This document shows positions 7,997 through 15,838 of a DNA stretch of 59,513 nt, in pieces. The stretch is from assembly GCA_964556165.1 (NCBI GenBank), contig CAZKVH010000007.1, positions 1 through 59,513 on the forward strand. The letters are read 5' to 3'. The position numbers were made by a program, and so were the translations under genes. The first letter of the stretch is position 1; every line of letters begins with the position of its first letter. The notes beneath the pieces were generated by a model. That model saw only the letters and a list, made by a program, of their open reading frames with translations, did not search any database and was not told where the DNA came from. This DNA comes from JAQVEM01 sp964556165 (GTDB lineage: Bacteria > Actinomycetota > Humimicrobiia > Humimicrobiales > Humimicrobiaceae).

Positions 7997-9043
7997 ATGA
8001 CAGGAGCAGGGAAAGGTACAATAAAATATATTTTTTTATTAATGGTAGTCCTTGTTTTGCTAATAATAATTTCTGCTTCTATAGGTGCGGCAAAAGTCAC
8101 TTTAAAAGATACCAGTCTTATAATGCTAAGCTTTATACCCGGGGTTAGAAATCTTATAAGTACAGACGCTATAGCACATGAGGACATTGTTATTATTTCT
8201 CAAATAAGACTGCCCCGGATAATCCTTTCTATATTCGTCGGGATGGCACTGGCAAGTTCGGGTGTTATTTTCCAGGGTTTATTTAGAAATCCTATGGCAG
8301 ATCCTTATGTGATAGGTGTTTCTGCTGGAGCTGCTTTCGGGGCGACTATCGGTCTTGTTTTTGTTAACGCTCCAGGGTTATCCGGTATCTCAGCCACAGC
8401 TTTTTTTGCTCTTGCGGGTTCTATAGGAACAACTTTCCTTGTCTATAACATTGCCAGAATAAGAGGCAAGGTATCGGTTATTACACTGCTTCTATCTGGA
8501 ATCGCGCTCAGCGCAATGTTGAGTGCTATGACTTATCTGATAATGATATTTAAGGTGCAGGATATGGCTAAAATAGTGTTCTGGGTTATGGGGGGTCTGA
8601 CATCTGCTTCCTGGAATAATTTTTTTGTCCTGGCTCCTGTAGTCACCATACTTGTAATTTTTTCCGGTTTTTTCTCGAGAGATTTAAATATATTATCTCT
8701 CGGAGAAGAAAGGGCTATGCAATTGGGTTTACAGGCTGAAAAAGTAAAGAAGATATTGCTGGTAATGGCTTCGCTCATAGCAGCGATGGCTGTATCAATG
8801 AGTGGGATTATTGGTTTTATAGGACTTGTGACACCACATATTTTGAGGTTAATAGTGGGACCGGACCATAAGGTATTATATCCGGCATCAGCGATTGCCG
8901 GCGGGATCGTCCTTCTTTTATCAGATACTCTGGCAAGGACGATACTGATGCCCAGGGAGATTCCCGTGGGAATAATAACTTCTATTATAGGGGTCCCTTT
9001 TTTCCTTTACTTGCTGGTTAAATCAAGAAAGTATGTTTTCTAA
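7997..9043 (+). CDS. btuC: Cobalamin ABC importer permease (FecCD family)
   Basis: A 348-residue FecCD-family permease with about ten transmembrane helices. Family hallmarks include RLPRIILSIFVGMALASSGVIFQGLFRNPMADPYVIGVSAGAAFGA near the N-terminal third, the LGEERAMQLGL segment, and GFIGLVTPHILRLIVGPDHKVLYPASAIAGGIVLLLSDTLAR, the cytoplasmic coupling region that docks with the ATPase. RE(I/L)PVGIITSIIGVPFFLYLL closes the protein. It follows btuF by 61 bp and precedes the ATPase by 41 bp. Specificity for cobalamin is inferred from the riboswitch and neighbours, not from the permease itself. Confidence 0.92.
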   Translation: MTGAGKGTIKYIFLLMVVLVLLIIISASIGAAKVTLKDTSLIMLSFIPGVRNLISTDAIAHEDIVIISQIRLPRIILSIFVGMALASSGVIFQGLFRNPMADPYVIGVSAGAAFGATIGLVFVNAPGLSGISATAFFALAGSIGTTFLVYNIARIRGKVSVITLLLSGIALSAMLSAMTYLIMIFKVQDMAKIVFWVMGGLTSASWNNFFVLAPVVTILVIFSGFFSRDLNILSLGEERAMQLGLQAEKVKKILLVMASLIAAMAVSMSGIIGFIGLVTPHILRLIVGPDHKVLYPASAIAGGIVLLLSDTLARTILMPREIPVGIITSIIGVPFFLYLLVKSRKYVF

Positions 9044-9084
9044 AATCTAATTTTATTTTATTTGATTTAAAGGTTTTAGGTGAT

Positions 9085-10359
9085 ATGGAAAAAGAAAAAA
9101 GTGCACTTTCTGTAAGGAATTTAAGTTTCTCTTATAACCATAAAAAAGTTCTGGATAATATAAGTTTTAATGTGAATGAGGGCGATTTTATTTCAATTCT
9201 GGGTCCCAACGGGGCAGGAAAGAGCACCCTGGTAAATATTATAAGTAAGGTAATGGACAGCTATAATGGCGAAATTAAACTCCATGGGCAGGATATAAAA
9301 GATTTAAGCTCACTGGAAGTCGCAAAGATAGTTGGAGTTGTACCCCAGCAAACAGATCCTGGTTTTAACTTTACTGTATCAGAGATGGTTATGATGGGAA
9401 GATACAGTTATATTTCAAGATTTGAGATGGAAAGGAAGAAAGATTTTGATATGGTCAATGAATCCATGGAAAAAGCGAAGGTGTTATCCCTGGCAAAAAG
9501 GAGATTCGGGGAACTTTCAGGCGGTGAAAAGCAGAGGGTAATTATAGCTCAGGCTTTAGCCCAGGATAGCTCTATTCTAATTCTGGATGAGCCGACTTCC
9601 CATCTTGACATTAATTTTCAGATAGAATTTATGAATTTATTTATGGACCTAAATCAGAAGGAAAATAAGACGATAATAGGTATTTTTCATGATATAAATC
9701 TGGCAATACAAAATAGCAGGGAAATAATTTTGCTTAAAGAAGGCAGGATTTTTAATTATGGCAGGGTGAAAGATGTAATAAGCAGGGAAAATATAAAGAA
9801 CGTCTTTGGCAGTGATGTTTTTGTTGGAGAGAATCCTGTGACCAGGAATTTTTATGTCAGCCCGATTTTTAAACTTGATAGAGACAGGGGAGCTATTGTT
9901 AGAACAGCAAAGAGACCCACGAGTGTTCATGTGATAGGTGGAGGAGGTGCAGCCACACCTGTAATTAACCTGCTTCATGGGATGGGGTATGTTGTATCAT
10001 GTGGGGTAATAAACACTCTTGATACAGATATGAGTACAGCCCAGACACTCGGGATTCCTTATGTAGCGGAAGCTCCATTTTCACCAATAAGTAACGATTC
10101 ACAGAGTAAAAACTTTCAGTTTATAAAGTCCAGTGATGTGGTAATACTTCCTGGAATTGAATTTGGGCCCGGTAATTTTTCAAATCTTTCTCTGGTTGAA
10201 GAAGCAATGAAGTTGAACAAAAAAGTCATAATCGTGGATGATAGGGAAATTAAATCTAGAGACCATACCGGAGGTAAAGCTGAAAGTCTTTATAACGAAA
10301 TAATAGGGCTGGGAGCGACTGTAGTTAAGAAGGTAAATTTGATACTAAAATATTTATAA
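9085..10359 (+). CDS. btuD: Cobalamin ABC importer ATPase with C-terminal extra domain
   Basis: Residues 1 to about 255 are a typical FepC/BtuD ATPase: Walker A LGPNGAGKSTL, signature LSGGEKQRV, Walker B SILILDEPTSHLD and switch His IGIFHD. After a linker (about 250-275), residues about 276-424 form an additional domain. It begins SVHVIGGGGAATPVINLLHGMGYVVSCGVINTLDTD and continues through SSDVVILPGIEFGPGN and KKVIIVDDREIKSRDHTGG, an alternating beta/alpha pattern with a glycine-rich loop suggestive of a Rossmann-like fold. The usual BtuD/FepC ATPase is about 250-270 residues. Longer BtuD proteins with similar length exist in some archaea and anaerobes. I do not know what the extra domain binds; a corrinoid or nucleotide is possible. 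Confidence 0.88.
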   Translation: MEKEKSALSVRNLSFSYNHKKVLDNISFNVNEGDFISILGPNGAGKSTLVNIISKVMDSYNGEIKLHGQDIKDLSSLEVAKIVGVVPQQTDPGFNFTVSEMVMMGRYSYISRFEMERKKDFDMVNESMEKAKVLSLAKRRFGELSGGEKQRVIIAQALAQDSSILILDEPTSHLDINFQIEFMNLFMDLNQKENKTIIGIFHDINLAIQNSREIILLKEGRIFNYGRVKDVISRENIKNVFGSDVFVGENPVTRNFYVSPIFKLDRDRGAIVRTAKRPTSVHVIGGGGAATPVINLLHGMGYVVSCGVINTLDTDMSTAQTLGIPYVAEAPFSPISNDSQSKNFQFIKSSDVVILPGIEFGPGNFSNLSLVEEAMKLNKKVIIVDDREIKSRDHTGGKAESLYNEIIGLGATVVKKVNLILKYL

Positions 10360-10566
10360 TGGTGTATGGATAGAATATGGAAAAGAGTGCATCAAAATCT
10401 ATTAATGTAAAAAAGCGGGCGTTTTTGTGTATCGAGCCTGAAGTAAGGTAAAAAGAACAGGCTTGCATAAGTTTTTTAGAAAAATGTGAATATGGATTTA
10501 TTCAATAATATTCTGGATAATAAATAATAGAAAATTTAAGAAAGAATTGATAGGGGGCTAATTTAA

Positions 10567-11130
10567 ATGGACAAAGGAAATACTTCCGGCAAAAAAGTAA
10601 GAAGGGGTCTTATACTTATAAATACAGGTAATGGTAAGGGTAAGACTACTGCAGCACTCGGGCTTGCTTTAAGAGCTGCAGGTAGCAATTTGAGAGTTCT
10701 GATTTTACAGTTTATAAAAGGTCCCTGGAAATCGGGTGAGGTAAAGGTTATAGAGAAATTAAAACCTCTTATAGAAATAGAACAGCTAGGCCTGGGATTT
10801 ATAAGTTTCAAGGATGGCAAGCCGGTGCATGAGGAGGAGCAATTAAAAAATGCAAAAGAGTCTTTTGAATACGCCTGTGATAAGATTAACAGCAGGCAGT
10901 ATGATATGGTTATACTTGATGAAATAAATAACCTGGTCAGTTATGGTCTTTTAAAAGTCAAAGATGTAATTAATCTTTTAGAAAATAAACCCGAGGAGAT
11001 TTACATAGTACTGACAGGGAGAGATGCCCCTGAGGAATTTATAGATATTGCCGATACGGTAACAGAAATGAAGGAGATAAAGCATGCTTATAATAAGGGA
11101 ATAATGGCAAGGAAGGGTATTGAGTACTGA
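10567..11130 (+). CDS. cobO: Cob(I)alamin / cob(I)yrinate a,c-diamide adenosyltransferase
   Basis: A 187-residue CobA/CobO/BtuR-family enzyme that attaches the 5'-deoxyadenosyl group of ATP to reduced corrinoids. The characteristic P-loop variant is GNGKGKTTAALGLALRAAG (about residues 19-37), followed by LQFIKGPWKSGE, the Walker-B-like YDMVILDEINNLVSYGLL and VLTGRDAPEEFIDIADTVTEM. The family recognises this order well. It sits downstream of the riboswitch-controlled importer and probably adenosylates imported corrinoids (salvage). A 207-bp gap separates it from btuD. A clear ribosome-binding site (GATAGGGGGC) precedes the start. Confidence 0.95.
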   Translation: MDKGNTSGKKVRRGLILINTGNGKGKTTAALGLALRAAGSNLRVLILQFIKGPWKSGEVKVIEKLKPLIEIEQLGLGFISFKDGKPVHEEEQLKNAKESFEYACDKINSRQYDMVILDEINNLVSYGLLKVKDVINLLENKPEEIYIVLTGRDAPEEFIDIADTVTEMKEIKHAYNKGIMARKGIEY

Positions 11131-11217
11131 TATGGCCTGCTTTATTGAATTAGTTAATAGAGAATCTTTTTACCGGATTATAAAAAAAGATATGGTACAT
11201 ACACTCTGGCAGGATTT

Positions 11218-11739
11218 ATGCTAGCTTTTATTAATTATTCTGGATTCGAGACCAGTGCCGGGAAATTTTACTATTTATGGAGAAAGAAAAACGGAGATAC
11301 GATAGTCCTATATCTCGGTAACAATAAAAGTGATTTTAAAAGGTTTCTTGATAAAATCAGTAAAGTTTACCGCGGTACACGACAGGTTACTCTGGTCCAT
11401 AAAAAATCCAGTGATATAGAGAAAGCAGTTACCGCTTATCTTGAGGGAAAGGTAAGAAAAATCGATTTCAAGCTCGAATTCTTAATCGGAACAGAGTTTC
11501 AGAAGAGAATCTGGAAGAAACTAATTTCGGTGCCCTACGGTAAAACCATTACCTACAGAGAATTGTCGGAGCTCACCGGTTATAAAAAAGCCTGGAGAGC
11601 TGCGGGGTCTGCATTAAATGGTAACCCTTTGATGCTTGCCATACCATGCCACAGGGTAATAAGAAGTGACGGCACCACCGGAAAATACAAGGGTGGCGAT
11701 AAGCTAAAAAGGTTTTTGATTAATATGGAAAAGGGGTAA
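11218..11739 (+). CDS. ogt: Methylated-DNA--protein-cysteine methyltransferase
   Basis: A 173-residue suicide DNA-repair protein that transfers alkyl groups from O6-alkylguanine to its own cysteine. The active-site motif AIPCHRVIRSDG gives Cys144 as acceptor. The helix-turn-helix and arginine finger region (VPYGKTITYRELSELTGYKKAWRAAGSALNGNP) is intact. The N-terminal domain is the usual poorly conserved half. The start at 11218 has CAGGATT just upstream. The downstream neighbours are housekeeping genes; no adaptive-response regulator (Ada) is visible. The call is firm by motif; ogt versus ada-type naming is by convention. Confidence 0.95.
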   Translation: MLAFINYSGFETSAGKFYYLWRKKNGDTIVLYLGNNKSDFKRFLDKISKVYRGTRQVTLVHKKSSDIEKAVTAYLEGKVRKIDFKLEFLIGTEFQKRIWKKLISVPYGKTITYRELSELTGYKKAWRAAGSALNGNPLMLAIPCHRVIRSDGTTGKYKGGDKLKRFLINMEKG

Positions 11740-11784
11740 AATATTTAATTAAGAGGTATTTTGCAATATGGGAGGGGAATCTGA

Positions 11785-12087
11785 ATGAGTGGATTTTTAA
11801 AGAGTTTAAAGAATTTATTTTCTTTCCAGGCAGGTGATAACAGTTATAATTTTATAACTTTTAAAGTCAGATGCAGCAAGTGTGGTGAAGTTATTGATGT
11901 AAAAGTCAGGAAAGCTGCAGATATATCCAGACTTTACGGGAGCGAGGGTCCGGAGAACGCGGAGTATTTTTTAAGAAAAGAGATACTTGGAAAGAAATGT
12001 AATAATCTTATTTATATAAAGGTTTATTTTGGGCCCGGCTTAAATGTTATATCTAAAGAAATTAGCGGCGGAGAATTTGTAGAGTAA
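11785..12087 (+). CDS. Small zinc-ribbon-like protein of unknown function
   Basis: A 100-residue protein with a good ribosome-binding site (GGGAGGGGAATCTG). It shows one clear CxxC knuckle (FKVRCSKCGEVIDVKV, about residues 28-45) and a single later Cys (GKKCNN), so a complete four-cysteine zinc site is not evident. Homologous-looking small proteins occur beside glmU/prs in some low-G+C anaerobes, but I do not recognise a named family and claim no function. It stands 75 bp upstream of glmU in the same direction. Confidence 0.7.
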   Translation: MSGFLKSLKNLFSFQAGDNSYNFITFKVRCSKCGEVIDVKVRKAADISRLYGSEGPENAEYFLRKEILGKKCNNLIYIKVYFGPGLNVISKEISGGEFVE

Positions 12088-12162
12088 TGCTTAGATAAAT
12101 GCTTTTTTTATGTTAGAATTTAAGTATTATAAAAAAAATTTTCTTAGAGGAATCTCTTTAAA

Positions 12163-13227
12163 ATGAAATTTTCTAATGGATTAAGCGTGGTAGTCCTGGC
12201 TGCTGGCAAGGGCAAGAGAATGAAATCGGAGATTCCAAAGGTTCTGCATAATATACTGGGAAAGCCACTCTTACATTATGTATTATCTACGGTAAATGAA
12301 TTAAACCCGAAGAATATCTTTGTAGTAGCAGGTTATAAAAAAGAAGCTGTAATCGACTATATTAATAATAATTTTAGTAATGTAGAAGTTATTATACAGG
12401 AAAAACAGCTTGGAACAGCAAATGCTGTTTATACAGCAAAAGATAAGAAAGATAGTTTTGGTAAATACACGCTTGTACTTTCAGCTGATACACCTCTGGT
12501 TAGCCCCGGAATTTTAAAGAAGTTAGTGGAGATCAAGGAGAGTTCAGATAGTGGGGCGAGTATTATCACCTCGATTGTTCCTGAACCCGAAGGTTATGGT
12601 AGAATAATAAAGGACAGACAGGGCAATATATTGAAAATAATGGAAGAGGCAGATGCCAGCCAGGATGAAAGAAAAGTAAATGAGATAAATTCTTCTATTT
12701 ATTGTTTTGACACGGAAACACTATTTGAAAATATCGGGAAGATAAATACCTTTAATGCACAGAAGGAATACTATCTTACAGATATTATTGAGATGTTGAT
12801 AAAAGAGGGCGAAAAGGTTGGTTGCCTGGAAGTGTCCGATTACATGGAGATTATGGGAGCTAATGATAGAGTCCAGCTTTCCATTCTGGAAAATTTCATG
12901 AGAAAAAAGATTAATGAAGAATTTATGAAAAATGGGGTCACCATAAGAGAACCAGAATCATGTTACATAGAGAGTGGTGTGATCATAGAAAAGGATGTTG
13001 TTATTGAACCTTACTGCTTTATTAAAGGAAAAACAAAAATAGGAAAAAATTCAGCTATAGGGCCGTTTTGCCAGATTATAGATACGATAATAGGTAAGGG
13101 GAGCAGGGTAAATTCTTCAGTAATAGTTGGCTCTCATATTGTGGATAATGGTATTATAGGACCATACAGCTATATAAATTCAGATAATGTAATAATGGAT
13201 GGTGCCAGGATAAAAAAAGATATTTAA
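12163..13227 (+). CDS. glmU: GlmU-like UDP-GlcNAc pyrophosphorylase, shortened C-terminus
   Basis: Residues 1 to about 230 are the uridylyltransferase domain: LAAGKGKRMKSEIPKVLH nucleotide-binding loop, QLGTANAVYTA, LSADTPL and EINSSIYCFDTETL. From about 250 a left-handed beta-helix starts with hexapeptide repeats (VIIEKDVVIEPYCFIKGKTKIGKNSAIGPFCQI). The protein ends at 354 residues, while full GlmU is about 450-460. The missing part carries the acetyltransferase catalytic His and the CoA site. Only 134 bp separate the stop from prs, so a simple frameshift cannot restore it. The protein should still make UDP-GlcNAc from GlcNAc-1-P; the acetyl transfer to GlcN-1-P would need another enzyme. 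Confidence 0.88.
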   Translation: MKFSNGLSVVVLAAGKGKRMKSEIPKVLHNILGKPLLHYVLSTVNELNPKNIFVVAGYKKEAVIDYINNNFSNVEVIIQEKQLGTANAVYTAKDKKDSFGKYTLVLSADTPLVSPGILKKLVEIKESSDSGASIITSIVPEPEGYGRIIKDRQGNILKIMEEADASQDERKVNEINSSIYCFDTETLFENIGKINTFNAQKEYYLTDIIEMLIKEGEKVGCLEVSDYMEIMGANDRVQLSILENFMRKKINEEFMKNGVTIREPESCYIESGVIIEKDVVIEPYCFIKGKTKIGKNSAIGPFCQIIDTIIGKGSRVNSSVIVGSHIVDNGIIGPYSYINSDNVIMDGARIKKDI

Positions 13228-13361
13228 GAAAAGGCCAATTCCATATGAGGTGTTTATCGGTTATCTTATATTAAGAAGTGAATAAAAGCTTTACCGGCAT
13301 TTTGATATAAAGCATTGAGAGGGAAAAAATAAATAATTAATAGCGGGAGATAAGAAAAGAT

Positions 13362-14324
13362 ATGAAAAAAGTAAAAGATAATAACAGAATGATGCTATTT
13401 TCAGGCTCATCTTATCCTGAGCTGGCAGACGAGATTGCGGAGGGACTGGGTATAAGTGCAGGAAAAGTTACCAGAACCAAGTTCAAAAACGGCGAGATTT
13501 ATGTGAAATTTGATGAAAGTGTCAGAGGTGCGGAAGTTTTCGTGATACAGACATGTTGCGAGCCGGTAAATGATAATATAATGGAACTATTAATAATGAT
13601 AGACGCGTTAAAGAGAGCTTCTGCAGGTGTTATAAATGCAGTCATTCCTCATTACGGATATGCACGTCAGGATAAAAAGGCAGAGGGAAGGGAACCAATA
13701 ACCGCCAAATTATTTGCAGATCTGCTTTCTGTGGCAGGAATGGATAGGGCAATCCTTGTTGATTTACATTCAGCAACCATTCAGGGCTTCTTTGACGTTC
13801 CGGTGGACCATGTAACTGCAATTCCGATAATAGCAAGATATTTCGGGGAAAAAGGTATAAAAGATGGTGTGGTGGTAAGCCCTGATGTTGGTGGTGTAAA
13901 AAGAGCAAGTATTTTTGCTAAAAGGCTTCATCTTCCTCTTGCGATACTTGATAAAAGGAGACCGGCCCCCAATATGGCTGAAATAGAACATATTGTTGGA
14001 GAGGTGGAAGGTAAAGAAGCTATAATATTTGATGACATGATTGACACAGGCGGAACTCTTTTAAAGGCTATTGATATGTTGTTCAGACATAATGCTAAAA
14101 AAGTTTATGTTGGAGCGACACACCCCATTTTTTCCGGTGATATTATCGATAATTTAGAAAATTCAAAAGCAGAAGAAGTGATTGTTGTAAATACAATCCC
14201 AATAAAAAGGGTATGCAAAAAAATAAAGGTGCTTTCTATTGCTCCACTGCTTGCAAAAACAATAAAAAAAGTTTATCATTGCAAATCTGTAAGCGAATTG
14301 TTTAAGGGCGAAAATTTAGTTTAA
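13362..14324 (+). CDS. prs: Ribose-phosphate pyrophosphokinase (PRPP synthetase)
   Basis: A 320-residue enzyme making PRPP from ribose-5-phosphate and ATP. Landmarks are MMLFSGSSYPELADEIAEGLG, the FKNGEIYVKFDESVRGAEVFVIQ region, YARQDKKAEGREPITAKL with the catalytic Lys/Arg flexible loop, the VDLHS segment and the PRPP loop AIIFDDMIDTGGTL. The length is normal for class I Prs. The glmU-prs-rplY-pth order is common in Actinomycetota and Firmicutes. The start at ATG 13362 follows GCGGGAGATAAG. Confidence 0.97.
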   Translation: MKKVKDNNRMMLFSGSSYPELADEIAEGLGISAGKVTRTKFKNGEIYVKFDESVRGAEVFVIQTCCEPVNDNIMELLIMIDALKRASAGVINAVIPHYGYARQDKKAEGREPITAKLFADLLSVAGMDRAILVDLHSATIQGFFDVPVDHVTAIPIIARYFGEKGIKDGVVVSPDVGGVKRASIFAKRLHLPLAILDKRRPAPNMAEIEHIVGEVEGKEAIIFDDMIDTGGTLLKAIDMLFRHNAKKVYVGATHPIFSGDIIDNLENSKAEEVIVVNTIPIKRVCKKIKVLSIAPLLAKTIKKVYHCKSVSELFKGENLV

Positions 14325-14354
14325 TCTGTAAATAAAAGGTAGGTGTAGAAATAA

Positions 14355-15065
14355 ATGGATAATATTGTTCTTGAAGTAGAAAGAAGAAACGAAAAGGAAA
14401 TTAAAAATAAAATATCGAGGAAGTTAAGAAATAAAAGTTACATACCTGCAGTTGTATATGGCTTGAAAAAGGAACCTGTAAGCATAAAAGTAGAGGAAAA
14501 GAAGCTCAAGGATGTTTTAAAGGGTAAGAGCATATTTAGCATGATTTTTAATTTGCAAATAGATGGTAAAAAGAAAAATGGTGATGAAGCAGTTCTAATA
14601 AAAGAGTTTCAAAGAGACCCGATTACAAGAGGTTTTTTGCACCTTGATTTTTTAAGAATACAGATGGAGAAGGAAATCGAGACCACGGTACCAATACGTA
14701 TTATTAACGAGGAAATAGCGGTAGGTATAAAAGAAAAGGGTGGTGTTCTGCAGCACGGTCTTAGAGAAATTCATATTTCTTGCCTGCCGGCAGATATTCC
14801 TGATTATATTGAATATGATATTAAAGATCTTGACATGGGTTTGGCAGTTAGAGTTTCAGAGCTCAGTATTTCAGATAAGATAAAAATATTAAATGAAGCT
14901 GATGAAGTAATTGTTTCGATAATTCACCCGACCCAGCTAAAAGAAGAGGAAGTAGCTCCTGAAGAAGGTGCCGAAGAAGAGATTCCTGAACCAGAAGTAA
15001 TTGGTAAGGGCAAGGAAGAGCCTGAGGAAGAAAAGGAGCCTTCAGATAGTAAAGATTCCAGGTAA
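14355..15065 (+). CDS. rplY: 50S ribosomal protein L25/CTC
   Basis: A 236-residue CTC-type L25 protein that binds 5S rRNA. The N-terminal L25 domain (residues about 1-95) shows RNEKEIKNKISRKLRNKSYIPAVVYG and LIKEFQRDPITRGFLHLDFLRI. The C-terminal TL5 domain (about 98-185) includes ETTVPIRIINEEIAVGIKEKGGVLQHGLREIHISCLPADIPDYIEYDI. A low-complexity acidic tail (EEEVAPEEGAEEE...) ends the protein. The start follows AAAGGTAGGTG. It is 30 bp after prs and 12 bp before pth, which supports one operon. Confidence 0.95.
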   Translation: MDNIVLEVERRNEKEIKNKISRKLRNKSYIPAVVYGLKKEPVSIKVEEKKLKDVLKGKSIFSMIFNLQIDGKKKNGDEAVLIKEFQRDPITRGFLHLDFLRIQMEKEIETTVPIRIINEEIAVGIKEKGGVLQHGLREIHISCLPADIPDYIEYDIKDLDMGLAVRVSELSISDKIKILNEADEVIVSIIHPTQLKEEEVAPEEGAEEEIPEPEVIGKGKEEPEEEKEPSDSKDSR

Positions 15066-15077
15066 AAAATAATTATT

Positions 15078-15635
15078 ATGATCTTAATCGTTGGTCTTGG
15101 TAATCCCGGTAAAAAATATGATTTAACCAGGCATAACATAGGTTTTAAAATCGTAGATAGGTTCGTAAGCACCCTTGATGAAAGAAGAACTTACCGGAAA
15201 TTTACATCAATAATCACAGAATCATCTTATGGCAATAGCAGGATAGTGGTTATAAAACCCCAGACATTTATGAATAAAAGCGGCGATGCAGTTTCTTTAT
15301 GCTACAATTATTTCAAGAATCAAATAGGTTCCGTACTGGCAATACACGATGATATTGATATAAGTTTTGGAGAGATTAAGCTAAAAAAAGGTGGAAGCAC
15401 AGCAGGGCACAGGGGTCTTGAGTCACTGGCTGCCAGTCTCGGAAATTTTGATTTTGACAGACTGAGATTCGGGGTAGGCAGGCCTCCTGGAGAAAAGGAC
15501 CCGGCAGATTATGTACTTGAAAGATTTGGAAGGAATGAGATGGAAGAAGTTGGAATTGGACTGGAAAAATCGGTTGATATTATAAGAGATTATATATCTG
15601 AAGGCATTGAATATGCCATGAATAAATATAACTGA
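15078..15635 (+). CDS. pth: Peptidyl-tRNA hydrolase
   Basis: A 185-residue enzyme that recycles peptidyl-tRNA dropped from ribosomes. It begins MILIVGLGNPGKKYDLTRHNIGFKIVD, with the catalytic His in TRHNIGF and Asn in GNPG. KPQTFMNKSGDAV, the HDDIDISFGEIKLKKGGSTAGHRGLES segment and RFGVGRP are all present. The length is normal. No strong ribosome-binding site is seen 12 bp after rplY, which fits translational coupling. About 200 bp of AT-rich DNA without an evident gene follow before mfd. Confidence 0.97.
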   Translation: MILIVGLGNPGKKYDLTRHNIGFKIVDRFVSTLDERRTYRKFTSIITESSYGNSRIVVIKPQTFMNKSGDAVSLCYNYFKNQIGSVLAIHDDIDISFGEIKLKKGGSTAGHRGLESLAASLGNFDFDRLRFGVGRPPGEKDPADYVLERFGRNEMEEVGIGLEKSVDIIRDYISEGIEYAMNKYN

Positions 15636-15838
15636 TTCTGCCCGGTCTTAAAGTTTCTTTTTAGCTTTTTAAATTTAATTCATAACTAAAAATTATAATT
15701 TACAGGCAATAAATATAATTCATAATCCCTCTTTAAAAATATCTCGTCTTTTAGAATAATAAAACATGGGCGAGAAAGAAATTATTTATTTATTTTATAA
15801 AATTTTTTTTAATATCTATCGAAATACCGGAGATAAAG

